Counted from the stretch's first letter, positions 11,209 through 23,555 are shown. The stretch: 64,000 nt of DNA from Adiantum capillus-veneris (GCA_014529385.2 CM043971.1:98659985-98723984); one strand, 5' to 3'. The notes: generated by a model not told the origin, from the letters alone. Numbers and translations are program-made.

Positions 11209-11609
11209 TGTAATGGCTATTGCCCGCACTAGAGCAATAGGCATTACGGGAATGATTACCCGCAACTACATTATATGAACATCAACATATAGAATGACAA
11301 GAGAAGGAAGTACGCAGTACACAGGCACAGAACACCTCTTGCTTCATTCATGTATATTCCAGACTCAGAGTTACAACAGTAGATGCCTTGAATATCATAG
11401 AGATTGGTTAAGTTACATCAAAAGACAGGTATGCCCCTCCATATACAACCGCTGCTCCAGCGCAGATCGGGAACGGTGCACACACTCCTGTCCCATGATA
11501 TCCCGTGAAGAACTGCCGCTACGGCCGCCGTATACCGCATGACTCCTCATCCGCAGTGTCCAGACCTCCGCAGGACCGCAGGACCGCATGTGCGGCTAAT
11601 GCCGTAACA
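11209..11609 (-). repeat. 3' LTR of N (401 bp)
   Basis: TGTAATGGC...GCCGTAACA on the plus strand; matches 19404-19804 with about seven substitutions. It contains the imperfect palindrome GCGGCTAATGCCG near the end. No clear polypurine tract is visible next to it. Confidence 0.95.
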
Positions 11610-12036
11610 TCTGGCACGCACGGTGGATTGCGCGAATCCACACTTAGCGCCTCCGGTCGGAAGGTTTTGGTGGTTGCTCTGCACCCTGCTCTGGTGAAGA
11701 GAAAATATCAATATAGCCAAAACCTCTAAAATCTGCAGTATGTGCCCGATAGACCTCATCCAGAAGATGTGGATCTATCTCAATTTGTTCCGGCCAGGCA
11801 GCCCGAGGAATAAACTACGTTGGCAAAGAGATAGATTGAGGCGGCTGTGGCAGAGGAGCAAGAGGTGTATGTAACGGATAATAGCGAGAAAGGTATCTAT
11901 TAAGAGAAGACCAAAATGGAGGGCAAGGTGGTAGACTGAGAGAAAAAGAATGAGCTAAGGTCTCCACCCAAAAACAGACCCTGCGCCGCTCCTTACGAAA
12001 TTGACGAATCTTTTTTTTCAAACGAGATACATGAGC
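11610..12036 (-). other. 3' untranslated region of N
   Basis: Gene-free stretch between the extension ORF and the 3' LTR. I see no recognisable domain and no convincing PPT. Confidence 0.6.
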
Positions 12037-13680
12037 CTAGGCTTCAGCACAATCCTCTGTAGCTTGTGCCCAATCAGCAACATCAAAACCCTCGGGAACA
12101 ACACTCTTACCTCTGTCAGTGTTGGATGACTCGGGTTGGTGCACCACAACCTGCTGAGTGGGTGGCTGTTCTCTCACCTCAGCAGCCAAGCGTGTGCTCC
12201 AGCTTTGTAATTGATTATCTAAAAAAATTCGGAGATCTTCTTGCATCTCCACTCCCAATGCGTCCAAATCAGTCATGTTGATCATTACATCGCCAGGGTG
12301 CGAGGCTAAGTAGGAGGCTAGGCTATGCTGTGTTCTCAACTGAAGAAGTTCCTGTTGGATAGAGGCCACAAACTCAGCATTAGCCTCTCTTAACATTTGT
12401 ATTTCCGCCCCTTTCTCGCGAGTTGTGGCAGTCAGCTCTTCATTCTGAGTGGTTAACTCGACAATGTGAGTCTGCGAAGCCGCTACTTGCGCTTCCAACT
12501 CATTGACTCGTCCCTCTGTGGCTGGGGCTGGCCAGGCCGCACGAATAGACTCTGCAAGTCTGCTAAAAAATGTGCCGCATGCCTGTAATTGGTCAGCAGG
12601 GGTCGCTGCTACCGTAGCCTCCTAGGGTAGCGCTGCAGGGAGAGTACCTCCCGTCGAGGCAGCCGCATTAGTAGTACCCAAAGTTTCTGGTTGAGCGGGG
12701 ACATCCGCAACCGGAGAAGAACTCGTTCGCAAAGGAGTAGCATTACTCACTCTCTCCTGCATTCGGCGACACCAGCGAGCCACTGCAGAATCTTCCAAAA
12801 CAAGAGATGCAGTTGCCGGAGGTGGTGTCGAAAATTGTTGTTCCTCCCTGCCGCGCTTGCGGCTTGCTGATCCTGCACCTGCAGTGGCCATCTCTTGGGC
12901 TCCAAAAGATACCACTGTTGTCGATGGACCAGGCAAATCCCTAATGCCCACCTGCTGCTGCTATGTTTCCCTCTCAGCCGGCACTGCCAAGCTTTGTGTT
13001 TGCGACAGCAGAGCATTAGTGCCTTGGACCATCAAGCAATCATCTTCAAAGTGGCAGAGAGGACGCAGGGCGAGAGGAAAAACTTCTCTCAATGGAAAAA
13101 TCAATGTGAGCAGTTGGCTCACCTTTGTATTGGTTGGGGTATTCCTCCCCAACTGTGCCATCACTTGTCGGCACTCCGCCAGCAGTCGTTCTCTGACCAC
13201 CGCTGCCCAAGCGACTGGCCCAAAGTTGGCCGAATGCAACACATTTCTTGCTCGGGTCGAAATGGTATAAGTTTTGGCCTACCGCCAAATAGCCTCGAGA
13301 AACCACCTATATGCATCCCTGGTTGCTACATCTGACAACCCTGACAGTTTATACTCCCCTTTGACCTTCAAACCAAATTCTTGTTCTACATCTGCAGCAG
13401 GGATCACATGAGAGGCGCGCACCACGCCATCGTTGGGCAAAGAGCAACACCTTGAAATCCTTTCTGCTGTCAACTGAATCTGCTGATTATTCAGCACCAC
13501 CATATCGCCAGCAGTGAGTTGCTCAATCAAACCTGCTACCTGCGCGTGAACTGGGATCCCTTGCCAATCCAGGTTGGCGAACACACGCAGCCGCAAGTCT
13601 TGCAGCCATGCGTCCACTTGTCGAAGCGCGAGCTGCTGCACGGGAGTGAAAGGGACACATTGCAGAAGGGAAGCTGTCAT
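12037..13680 (-). pseudogene. Post-integrase extension of N, unknown function
   Basis: Read from MTASLLQCVPFTPVQQLAL at 13680, in the same frame as the upstream integrase. Stops at about 13279, 12961 and 12622 divide it. The first part (to 13282) is a compact domain with ALRQVDAWLQDLRLRVFANL and SHVIPAADVEQEFG; I do not recognise it. The second part (12964-13242) is helical; the third (12625-12951) is Ala/Ser/Pro-rich with a basic RKRGREE; the last (12037-12498) has heptad-like runs (ELTTQNEELTATTREK) and is probably coiled coil. It occupies the position of env or ORF3 in Athila/Tat elements. Function is unknown. Confidence 0.6.
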
Positions 13681-15597
13681 GGTGGTGATGAGATGAAGGA
13701 GCAGAGAGTAGAGCACTAAGAGCGCGCGACACACGAAACAAGAGAACCACAATAAAAATCGTCTGCATGCAGTAGTAACCTTTCCACAATGAGTTCCCAA
13801 AATAGGGCGATCCACGGTGTCACAACCATCATAGATCCTTCCCCACTTTCCAAGATTGCATGCAAAAGAATCCCCAATCATGATTAGGGCGGCTTCCGGC
13901 TCTTGTACCACAGCAAAGGGGCACTGAATCGTGGTAGGTGAAACATAATGGCGCATTTTGAAACCATTGACCGGCACAGAAATAACCTCCCCCCCCAAAT
14001 CCGCCAAATAAAAAGAGATGGGTCCGCACGCTTGAAAAATCCAAAATGGTCCTGACCACCGTAATTTAAGCTTCCCCGGCATCTTCCCGAGACGGGAATT
14101 GAAGACAAGGACCAGCTGTCCCCGAAAAAATTACCATGCTTTCGGGCGATCCAACCATTTTTTCCGCCTAGACTGCAGATCCTGCAGCACTGCAAAACTA
14201 TTCAGCAGCTCTTCATCCAATTCCTGCAAAACATCCAATCGATAAATCACAGAATCCTCCGGAAGAAGCCGATCCACAATCAACATCCACATACTCGGAA
14301 TCACATGCTCCACCGGAGTGATTGCCTCCATGCCAAATGCCAACTTAAAAGGGGTCAAACCTGTTGCCACTTTATAAGTTGTCTGATAGGCCCATAAGGC
14401 GGAAGGAAGTTTCACATCCCAGTCCGTCCGATGCATATTTACCAACTTTGTTAAAATCCGAATCAATTGCTTATTAGTTGATTCTGCTTGCCCATTCGCT
14501 TGAGGATAATATGGAGAAGATTTCCTGTGTAATACAAAATAAAACCGCAGCATTCTCTCCATCACCTTATTCAAAAAATGACTTCCCTTGTCACTAACCA
14601 ACTCAATAGGGCAGCCATATCTAGAAAAGATATCCTTATATAAGCATCCCGCCACAGAAACTGCAGTGTTGTCTTTCAAAGGCCATGCCTCCACCCATTT
14701 GGTAGCGTAATCCGTGGCTGTCAAGATATACTTATTTCCTGTGTGAGCTACCACTGGTTTAAAAGGACCAACAAAATCCAAACCCCACTTTTGAAAAGGC
14801 TCCAAAGGCAGAACTAGCTGAAAAGGCATTCTGGACCATTTGGTAGGTTGCCCCAACCGCTGACACACATCACACTGTTGCACATAATTTCTCGCATCCT
14901 GAAACAATGTGGGCCACCATAATCCAGATTGGAGAACCTTTCGAGCTGTGATTAATGCTGCAAAGTGACCTCTCGCAATACCAGTATGGACTTCCTCTAA
15001 TACTGCTTCCTGCTCCTGTGGTAACACACATCGGAGTAACACCTCTGTCATTGTACGATAATAGAGCTTCCCCATAATAATCTCAAAATTCCGGCTTCTG
15101 ATAGCCATACGTTTCCTCTGATGGCTGGACAAGAAAGAAGGAATTTTGCCGCTGTCGAGAAAGTGAAACATCTCCTCATACCATGTCCATGGAATGCTAG
15201 GAATAACCCTCGCTTGTTGCGGGACTCTGCTATCCTCTGTAGCTACTCCTGTTAGAAACAGAGACGCATCCAGAAATTCATCAGCTACACCCGTCGGCGG
15301 CTCTCTGGAATCTAACCTAGATAGGTAGTCAGCCACCGCATGCTGGGCCACTTGCCGATGTATGACCTCAAAGTCAAATTCCTGCAGCAAAAGCACCCAT
15401 CTGGCCAATCTTCCCGTTAAATTCTGTTGCCTTACCAGGTATAAAAGAGCCGAATGGTCCACATGGGAAAAAAAACGTCGGCCCAACAGATAATGCCAGA
15501 ATTTCTTCACTGAATAAATCATCCCTAAACATTCCCTTTCAGTTACGGAATAATTTCTTTCTGCGGATGATAATCGTCTACTGGCATAATAGACAGG
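13681..15597 (-). pseudogene. pol: N RNase H C-part and integrase
   Basis: Continues the RT frame after a stop at 15598. RNase H: SALLYLVRQQNLTGRLARW and AVADYLSRL (about 15310-15460). Integrase: zinc-binding H-H-C-C region with CDVCQRLGQP (about 14850-14880), catalytic WGLDFVGP (Asp, near 14780), LVSDKGSHF (Asp, near 14600) and PQANGQAEST (Glu, near 14490). The C-terminal KLKLRWSGPFWIF lies beyond a stop at 14131. The frame stays open to 13282, adding a hydrophobic run (FLLWFSCFVCRALLVLYSLL, 13690-13760) before the extension ORF. Confidence 0.92.
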
Positions 15598-16791
15598 TCA
15601 GAACCATCCTTGACTTTGTTCCTGCATCAGCACACTGTCAATAGCTCGATCCGAAGCATCCACGAACACATGAAAATCCTCACCCCAATTTGGTGCCAGC
15701 ATAATCGAAGCTTTGGATAGCTGCAGTTTTAATCTCCGAAAAGCCAAATCACATTCCTGTGTCCATTCAAAATCTATAGCATGAGCTGCCTGAGTAATTG
15801 GGATTGCCAAATGCGCGACAAACCGCAAATGCCTCCCATGCCATCGGGCTTGACCTAGGAAAATCTGACATTGCTTCTGGTTCCGCGGTGCAGGCGCTTC
15901 CATAATTGCGGCAATTTTATCCGGATCCACAGAAATACCATCTTTAGAAATGATATGCCCCAGTAACCTGCCACTGCGGACAGCAAATGCACACTTTAAA
16001 GGATTCAAACTGAATTTCACCTCTCTGCATTTCATAAAGCATAACCATAATTGTTTCAAATGCTCCAATTGTGCTCCAAAAACACTGAGATCATCCAGAA
16101 AAATCCTCATAAAATCCGTCAAATAAGGCCCAAAGATTTGAAACATATCCCTTTGAAAAGTGGAAGGTGCATTCCGCAATCCAAACCACATTAGTATACA
16201 AGCAAATACTCCCCATGCGGTAATAAAAGCTATTTTTGGTTGATCCTGCAATGCCATTTGGATTTGATTATATCCACTAAATCCATCCAAAAAAGTATAC
16301 ATCTCATGTCCTGCTACATCATCCAAAATGGAATCCAAAAACGGAAGAGGAAAAGGATCTGGAACAGTAGCTGCATTCAATTTCTGGTAATCCACACAAA
16401 TTCGAATTTGCTTATTTTTCTTTGGTACGACCACAATTGGAGAAATCCACTCCGGATTATCAATAGGGGTAATAAAACCCACTTTCAACAGACGATCAAT
16501 TTCCATCTTAACTTGCTTTGCCACATTCGGATTCATCCTGTATGAGTGCTGCTTCACTGGCACCGCATCCGGTTTCAGATTGATCGTGTGCTGATAAAAC
16601 TTAGGATCCAATCCCTGCATATCCGCATATTCCCATGCGAAAACATCCTTAAACTCTGTCAGTAACTTGATCAAATCATCTCTAAAACTTGCCTCCAGCT
16701 GCTTATTAATGTATATGGGCTGCGACTCCGCTTGCTCCCCAAGAAAAACCTTCTCTAATTCATCTTCCTTAAGCCTTGTAATTTTTCCCAT
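15598..16791 (-). pseudogene. pol: N reverse transcriptase and RNase H N-part
   Basis: About 397 residues. FKDVFAWEYADMQGL precedes RT, as in Athila/Tat pol. RT motifs: VVVPKKNKQIRICVDYQKLN, YTFLDGFSGYNQIQMAL (Asp A), FGLRNAPSTF and IFLDDLSVF (the F-L-D-D catalytic pair, near 16090-16110), then GHIISKDGISVDPDK. RNase H begins with FHVFVDASDRAIDSVLMQE. It ends at a TGA at 15598-15600. A TAG at about 16816 separates it from protease. Motifs are complete, so it is not long dead. Confidence 0.93.
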
Positions 16792-16815
16792 TTGCGCCTC
16801 AAACGCTCGTTCTTG

Positions 16816-18382
16816 CTAAATCACGTCCTCCAATGATTCAGGACTCGGAAGCACCTGTTGTTGCTCCCCTATTCCTCCTGGAGTTCTTGAAATCCCCACC
16901 GAATTCTCTTTCGGAATTAGAGAAATATCCGCAAGGTATAGAGAAACCAAATCCAGGTTAGCTTTGAGAAATTGTTCCTCTTCATCCTCTTCTAATCCTT
17001 CCACCATATTAACTGTTTCAGGCCATGCTGCCTGAACTGGTTGTCGGCATGTTCCCAGCATCACACGCACTTTTCTTTTACCCTTCTTTACTATAAGCAT
17101 ATTTGCTTCCCAATTATGCTTTACCCTCGCTTGTCGTAACCAAGGTCTTCCCAAGATAATGTGATAATCCTGATTATGATCTTCAATATTTAAGACTACT
17201 AAGGAAACAACAAAGGATAAGCCCGCCACATCCAAAACAATGCCCCGAAGTAAACCCACTGGTTGCACTCTTCTTTGATCTGCCATGCGGACTACAAAGG
17301 GTGCTGATAATGTTTACCCCCGCTCCTCCATCCAAGAGTACCTTGTCAATGTATGTGCCATGGTATCGAACTGAAATCTCCGGAATGCGGGTATCTGTGA
17401 TCCTATTCGTCGGCAACGGGACTGAATCATCATCCTCGCTTTCAACCTTCCCAAAGGCGACTTCCCGCAGCTCAGTGGCCGATTGTCGCAGCAATGCATT
17501 ATGGAAATTCGGGACTAATTTCAGCAATGAATCCAGAGGTACTTGAATTGGTGACATGAGAACCTCTTTCCAAACTAAATTCCACTCCTCCTGTTCTTTA
17601 ATATCATCCTTATTTCCAGCTTTCCCTTCCTTTATTTCCAAACCCACAGTCGATGGCATAGTCGATGTCGATGGTCCTGCTGTCTTCACTGATGGTGCGG
17701 ATTGTGGCAACCAAGACACAGTCTTTTTCCACACTTCTTCCTGAACCGTCCAATCCGGAATTTTCACATCGGGAGTTGGAACCACACTTTTATCCGATCG
17801 CATGATTAATGAAACCACTGGGTCAAACTCCTCCAGTCCTTCAATCTGAACCATAGCCACACTAGATTGTTTCCCTGTAGCACGTTTCTGCTTTTTCCGA
17901 TCGTATTCCATAGCTTCAGTACACTCAGATCGCCAATGTCCATCCCCCAAACAGAAAAGGCATGTCTTGGGGCGATTAGGATCTCGGCCACCTCTTCCGC
18001 GACCTCGTCCGCCCCCTTGACCCTGTCCTCTTGCTTGACCTTGCACATGCGTCTCTGATGTATGAGCATGAGCCATTGCCACAGCAGGCTCTTGTCCCTG
18101 CCCTATGTGTGGTTGTTGCCAGGTAGAAGAGTCCCCTCGACTCCGACGACCCCGGCCATTGAAATAACATTCCACTGTATTATGAGTATTGGTCGTGCAA
18201 ATCGCACACCACTTCTGATTCATTGCACATTCCTGAGTAGCATGGCCCGGATTCCGACATTGGGTACACCATATTTCCTTCAGACTTTTAGCCACTGCAG
18301 CCGATTCCGTCGATCCGGATGATAAACCTTTCCCGTGACGCTGGGATTTTTTCCACGATGTCTCCTCCGATTCTTTCCCCAA
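16816..18382 (-). pseudogene. pol: N zinc knuckles and aspartic protease (frameshifted)
   Basis: The 17183-18382 frame has three CCHC knuckles: CTQCRNPGHATQEC, CAICTTNTHNTVEC and CLFCLGDGHWRSEC, with an RG-rich stretch (GQGQGGGRGRGRGGRD) between the second and third. A protease start LLDGGAGVNIIS follows (about 17320-17355). The protease end (DYHIILGRPWL) is in another frame (16816-17286), so one indel near 17290-17310 breaks the domain. The first ORF overlaps the Gag core frame by about 100 bp, which could reflect mutation or a real frameshift site. Confidence 0.88.
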
Positions 18383-19359
18383 ATCTTGTTGCCTGAGTCC
18401 GAGGAATCAGATACTGCGGATTCCGACTCCAAACTATCACTGCCACTGTCCTGTGACTTCCAATGAGATTTCTTCCTATCTTTCTTCTTTGACTTCTTTG
18501 GATATTCCGTATCCTCTAAAGCCTCTCCTGCTACTACAGCCCTAGCCATTACAGTATCCAATGGAGTAGTTACCTTATCCACTGTTTCCATAGCGGTTCT
18601 AAGATCCTTGTTGAGCCCCCGCAAAAAATAATCATTCAGCACTTCGACTGCCGGCCTTTGTGCCTGAGGTACCCTCTGCAAAAGCATCCATAATTTTGCA
18701 GCGTAATCCTCCACTGGCAATGACTTCTGCCGCAGCGTTCGAAGCTTCTCCAAATGTTGAGGGACTGTCTTTTCCGTTCGAAACCTTCGTAGAAACACTA
18801 TGGATCCGTCGGCATACGTCTGAAAATGGTCATCAAGGTATTCGGACAACCATTTCGCAGCTTTCCCTGAGAGTGTAGATTCAAACACTGATTGTTGATG
18901 GAGAGGAATCACCACCCCAGGATGATTCAATCCATAAGCTTTATTGAATTGGCGCAAATGTGTATCAGGGTCTTCACTCAAAAGACCTCAAAACCGACTA
19001 TACTTAATCTGAGGATGAGCCATCACCCCTTGCCCAACTGTTCCTCCTCCTCCCGGGAAAAGCTAACGAGCACTAGGAGGTGGAGACAGTGGCGGAGATA
19101 CCCCCGGACTGCTTACCGGAGACGGTGGTGGAGCAACCTGTGTGGGTGAGGGTGAACGTACGACAGGAGGACATGACTGACTGCGCAGAGTACGTCTCAC
19201 TCGCCGCAACTGCCTACCACGCACCGGGCTTGGTGATGGAGATACAGATTCCTCAATCTGCGGTGAAGAAAAAACAAATTCATCTGAACCGCCTCTCCTC
19301 CGTCGTCTTCCTACAATTGGAACCACAGGGTCAGGCGGACCCTGCGACCTAGTGCGCAT
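18280..19359 (-). pseudogene. gag: N Gag
   Basis: The start at 19359 (MRTRSQGPPDPVVPIVGRR) lies just after the PBS. A basic, Ser/Pro-rich N-region is followed by two stops (19063, about 18990) and then the capsid-like core: FESTLSGKAAKWLSEYLDD, VEDYAAKLWMLLQRVPQAQ, VLNDYFLRGLNKDLRTAME. It ends in a Lys- and Ser-rich tail. The core matches retrotrans-gag in order and spacing. Confidence 0.85.
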
Positions 19360-19387
19360 GCATATTTATCGCAGGCTGTCCATCACA

Positions 19388-19401
19388 CATCGTGGTCACC
19401 A
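19388..19401 (-). promoter_or_regulatory. Putative PBS of N
   Basis: On the minus strand TGGTGACCACGATG lies two bases from the LTR end. It begins with TGG as a tRNA-CCA complement should, but it is not the initiator-Met type. I cannot assign the tRNA. Confidence 0.55.
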
Positions 19402-19403
19402 GA

Positions 19404-19804
19404 TGTAATGGCTATTGCCCGCACTAGAGCAATAGGCATTACGGGAATGATTACCCGCAACTACATTATATGAACATCAACATATAGAATGACAAGAGAA
19501 GGAAGTACGCAGTACACAGGCACAAAACACCTCTTGCTTCATTCATGTATATTCCAGACTCAGAGTTACAACAGTAGATGCCCTGAATATCATAGAGATT
19601 GGTTAAGTTACATCAAAAGACAGGTATGCCCCTCCATATACAACCGCTGCTCTAGCGCAGATCGGGAACGGTGCACACACTCCTCTCCCATGATATCCCG
19701 TGAAGAACTGCCGCTACGGCCGCCGCATACCGCATGACTCCTGATCCGCAGTGTCCAGACCTCCGCAAGACCGCAGGACCGCATGTGCGGCTAATGCCGT
19801 AACA
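19404..19804 (-). repeat. 5' LTR of N (401 bp)
   Basis: Same length and ends as 11209-11609, followed by the right target-site copy ATTTT at 19805-19809. Confidence 0.95.
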
Positions 19805-20943
19805 ATTTTTCATCATTTTTTTGGATGACATTCTAGTCTATAGTGCTTCTGAAGAAGAACACTTACAACATCTCAGGCAGGTGTTCGAATTGTTACAAAC
19901 AAATAAAGTTTATGCCAAGGAATCTAAGTGTGATTTTCTGAAAGAAGAAATTCACTATCTGGGGCATGTTATTTCAGCTAATGGGCTATATATGGATTAA
20001 TCCAAAGTGGATACAATCCGGCAATGGCCTTCTCCTAAAAATCTGGAAGAGTTACAAATTTTATTAGGATTTGCAAGTTTTCACCGAAGGTTTGTTAAAA
20101 ACTATGCTAATATTGTTGTTCCCATGACGGATCAACTAAAAGGCAAAGGCAAAGCTTTTCAGTGGGGACCCGCTCAATAGCACAGTTTCGATAGGCTCAA
20201 GGATGCATTATCTACAGCTCCCATACAAGCTATTATAGATCCTTTGAAACCATTTGTTTTGGAAACGGATGCCAGTGACCGTGCTATTGGAGCAATCCTG
20301 TTACAAGACTGACGGCCAATTGCATTTGAAAGCAAGAAGCTTGATGCAGCTCAGCAGAACTACTCTGCTTATGAGCACGAACTCTATGCAATAGTGTCTG
20401 CCTTAAAAACATGTTGGCATTATTTGTATGGTGCTCAGTTTGAGATTGTGTTTGACCATGAAAGCATCAAATGGTTTATACAAAAAACAGATTTGAAGGG
20501 TTAGAAAGCCAGGTGGACCGAGATTCTTCAAGAATATGACGCCAAGATCCGGTATCGTAAAGGTCGATACAATGTGGTAGCTAACGCTCTAAGTCGTATG
20601 CCGGAGATCAATTCTCTTTTATTCACGGAACTTCGTAGTGAATTTTTGGATTCTCTCAAAGGCAAATATGAGCATGATGAAGCATATTCCAAAGTGTGGA
20701 GCCATGTACAAATGAGGGATCCTTCTCACTCGAATGATGGTAGTGTAACATTAACCTCCACACCTAGTTCTCCTCTATCAAGTGATGAACTACAGCGATG
20801 GAAGCATTTCACCATCGACAATGGGTACCTACTCCATATGGAGAGAGTTTGTGTACCGACGGACACAATTATTCGGCGCCAAATTCTTTAGTAATTTCAT
20901 GATAGTTAAGTGCAGGGCACCCGGGTATTAGAAAAACTTATGC
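19805..20943 (+). pseudogene. pol: O RT C-terminal half, RNase H and start of integrase
   Basis: Resumes O's frame directly: IIFLDDILVYS (catalytic F-L-D-D), IHYLGHVISANG, then RNase H ETDASDRAIGAILLQD, YSAYEHELYAIVSALK and VANALSRMPE, and the integrase zinc-binding start AGHPGIRKTYA cut at 20943 by the solo LTR. Stops at about 19999, 20178, 20311 and 20502 disable it; at least three fit Gln codons with C-to-T changes. Confidence 0.92.
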
Positions 20944-22332
20944 TGTAACATTTAATGGCCTAAAAACTTGTGTGTAGCGGAAATTAGCATGAACATAGTG
21001 GGCATTTCATTAGAATAGATTCCTAATGAGAGTTACAAGAGTTCTTGGGTGGAGAGAGCAACAAAAAGCATAACACCTAGTTAGATAGCATGAACAATAC
21101 TTTCAAAAGAGAGAGAAATTAAGCTATTGACAACAGTTGAGGACCGGATTTACATGGAGCCGGTCCCCCCTCCAAAAGGCTTTGTATTATGGTTTCTCCC
21201 ATCAAGAGAGAGATTGTACAATACAATTCTTTGTGTTCCTTCAAGACTAGCTAGTGCAATGAAGATGAAAGCTTCATGCACTAAGCAAAACACTTATCAA
21301 ACACAACATCAATTCTCCCCGGTCTCAGACCCAAGACCTCACACACCTTCGAAGATGGTGAGAGCTAGCAGGGTATGAGAGTAGATTGAGAGAAAGTAGG
21401 AGTATTCTTACGAGAAAGATGTACATCTCATCACATAATCACTCATATTAGCAAAGCTTAAATTAGTAATTAGCATGGTAGAGGAGATGAGCATGCATTG
21501 AAGCTTGGCTCTTGGTTGGATTTGCATCACAAAGCCAAGAGTTGTTGGTGTAGGCCTCCCTTCTCACAAGCTTGGAGTAGGTGATAAGCTTTCCATTAAA
21601 GCTCCCCTTTTGTGAGAGCTTTAGGTAATTTAATAATTCAACTAAACTCTCATTGGACCCCTTTGCCTCCTGGCAAATAGGAATCAGGCAAGCCATTGGG
21701 CTGCTGAATGCTCATTGGACCCCTTGGGAGACTGTCCAATAGTCTTCTAGAGGGCTTAGTTCTCATTGGTTCTTTTATTAAGTGTTTTTAAATTAATTAA
21801 TCTAGATTTACTCTAGCCTAATTCTCGTTGGTCCACCTCCAAGGCCATCCAATAGGAATTGGGTACACCTTGTGGGCATCTCGCCTAGGGAGCTGACATG
21901 TGTCCCTCATTCCCTTTGTGTAAAGGGAGCTTGTGTGTGTGTGTGTGTGTGTGACTTTCTCTCTCATCCCCTACAAGCAAGGCTCACCCCTCCTATGTAG
22001 GGATTTGTAAAGACTTTTGGGACACACACAAAGCATCCAATTCCCCCCATGGTTGACCTTTGGACACAACCTTTAAATTTTGGAACCTTAGCATTTTGGA
22101 AGTCTTAATGGGCTGAACCTTAGGGTCTTTTAAGCCCATTGTTGCACATGGCTCTTTTGCAGATGGCCTCCCCCTTTGGATCCCTATTTTCCCTCCTTTG
22201 GATCCCTATTGTGGCCGGTCTACTAGCTAAACCAATATTCTAGCTTTTTCTCCCCTGGCACTTCCCCATATTAAATGATCAGTTTAACATGAGAAAATCA
22301 TTTAGGAGAATTAGATATTGATTATTATGACA
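20944..22332 (-). mobile_element. Solo LTR (1389 bp) of the X chromovirus family
   Basis: On the minus strand it starts TGTCATAATAATC and ends AAATGTTACA. Its first 75 bp or so match the start of the X LTRs (TGATTTTCTCAT-TTAAACTGATCATTTAAT), and the GGACCGGATTTACATGGAGC segment also recurs in them. It is flanked by the duplication TATGC (20939-20943, 22333-22337), so it inserted as a full element and was reduced by LTR-LTR recombination. It contains a (GT)n run near 21930-21952 and no gene. Confidence 0.93.
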
Positions 22333-22337
22333 TATGC

Positions 22338-23540
22338 TCTCGTACGACGACAGTTTTACTGGCGAGGTATACATGGCTTTGTTCAAGCTTATGTCTTGCA
22401 TTGCCAAAACTGTCAAGTTAACAAAGCAGAGTGCCTGAAAGCAGGAGGACTCTTACATCCTTTGGATATTCTCAATGGAAAATGGGAAAGTATCTCTATG
22501 GACTTTATTGTGGGTTTATCAACCACTGTACGAGGTCATGACTCGGTATGGGTGGTAGTAGACCGGTTGACTAAATTATGTAAGTTTTTTCCAACCAAAT
22601 CAATGGTTAAGACACCAGAACTAGCTAAGTTATTTGTGGACAATCTATACAAGTTGTATGGTTTGCCAAGTAAAATTGTGAGTGATCATGATCCCAAGTT
22701 TAACACATTTTTGGAGGGCTGTGTTCAAACGATTGGGTACACAATTAAACCTCAGTACAGCCGATCATCCAGAAACACATGGTCAGACTGAACGAGTTAA
22801 TTAAGTTCTAGAGGATATGCTAAGAGCATACGTCAACAAAAAACAGTCAGATTGGGAAGAATACTTACCTATTCTTGAGTTTGCCTACAATAGTGCTAAG
22901 CATGTCACAACTGGATTTAGTCCTTTCATGCTCATGTATGGGTTTCAACCTAAGTCGCCTGTTACGGTGGGGTTGGCAACCGAAAAGCTCCAACAGGTTA
23001 AGGATTTTCTCCAAGACCACATGGATATGCTGAAACTCGCTCCTCAGAATATCCGACAAGTGCAAGATCGGTATAAGAAGTATGCTGATGAGAAACGTCG
23101 GCAAGTTACCTTCGAGGAAGGGGAGGAAGTATCTTTACGTGTGCCAGAACATTCAAAAAGTCTGAAAACTGGGACAACACCTAAATTATCTCCCTGATAG
23201 TGTGGGCCTTTCAAAAGTAGGTGATCGTGCCTACAAATTATTGCTACCCACACATTCTTGTATTCATCCGGTGTTTCATGTAAGTTGTTTACGTAAGTGG
23301 TTACATGAGGACGACAATGTCATTGACCAACATATTTTGGTTGAGTTCGTTGAACCTCCTACCTTACTGCATGAACCTGAACGTGTTCTCGATTATCATG
23401 AGTTACGTACGCGTCATCATGTACGTCAACAAGCCTTAATCAAGTGGAAAGATCGACCTGACGAAGGTGCCACTTGGGAAAACATTAGTGTTCTTAAGAA
23501 GAAGTTTCTCACTTTTGTTTTTGAGGACGAAAACTCTTCT
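22338..23540 (+). pseudogene. pol: O integrase and chromodomain
   Basis: Continues after the solo LTR: TYALVRRQFYWRG and CQNCQVNKAEC (zinc-binding), SMDFIVGLS (catalytic Asp), KIVSDHDPKF (Asp), then HGQTERVN (Glu) with a frame change near 22790. The frame changes again near 23197. The C-terminal end has the GPFKVGDRAYKL-type fold, FHVSCLRKWL and a chromodomain (about 23380-23520) with VLDYHELRTRHHVRQ, LIKWKDRPDEGATWE. Chromodomains guide such elements to heterochromatin. Two frameshifts make it non-functional. Confidence 0.9.
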
Positions 23541-23555
23541 TTAAGGGGGGAGTAA
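23541..23555 (+). promoter_or_regulatory. Polypurine tract of O
   Basis: TAAGGGGGGAGTAA lies directly before the 3' LTR, preceded by GAGGACGAAAACTC, typical of plant chromoviruses. Confidence 0.9.

Larger units (their letters stand above)
11209..19804 (-). mobile_element. Ty3/gypsy (Tat/Athila-like) element N nested in O
   Basis: A complete 8596-bp element with 401-bp LTRs at both ends and the duplication ATTTT. Minus-strand order: 5' LTR, PBS, gag, zinc knuckles, protease, RT, RNase H, integrase, then a long extension in the same frame as integrase, then 3' LTR. The LTRs differ at about 7 of 401 sites, fewer per base than O's LTRs, as expected for a later insertion. Stops and a frameshift in protease suggest it is now defective. 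No chromodomain is seen. Confidence 0.95.

Noticed and set aside
21127-21378. Similar 80-100 codon frames with EDRIYMEPVPPPK (also 32567-32875, 40218-40448 minus)
   Set aside because: They recur because the X LTR recurs; the segment is LTR sequence, not a conserved gene.
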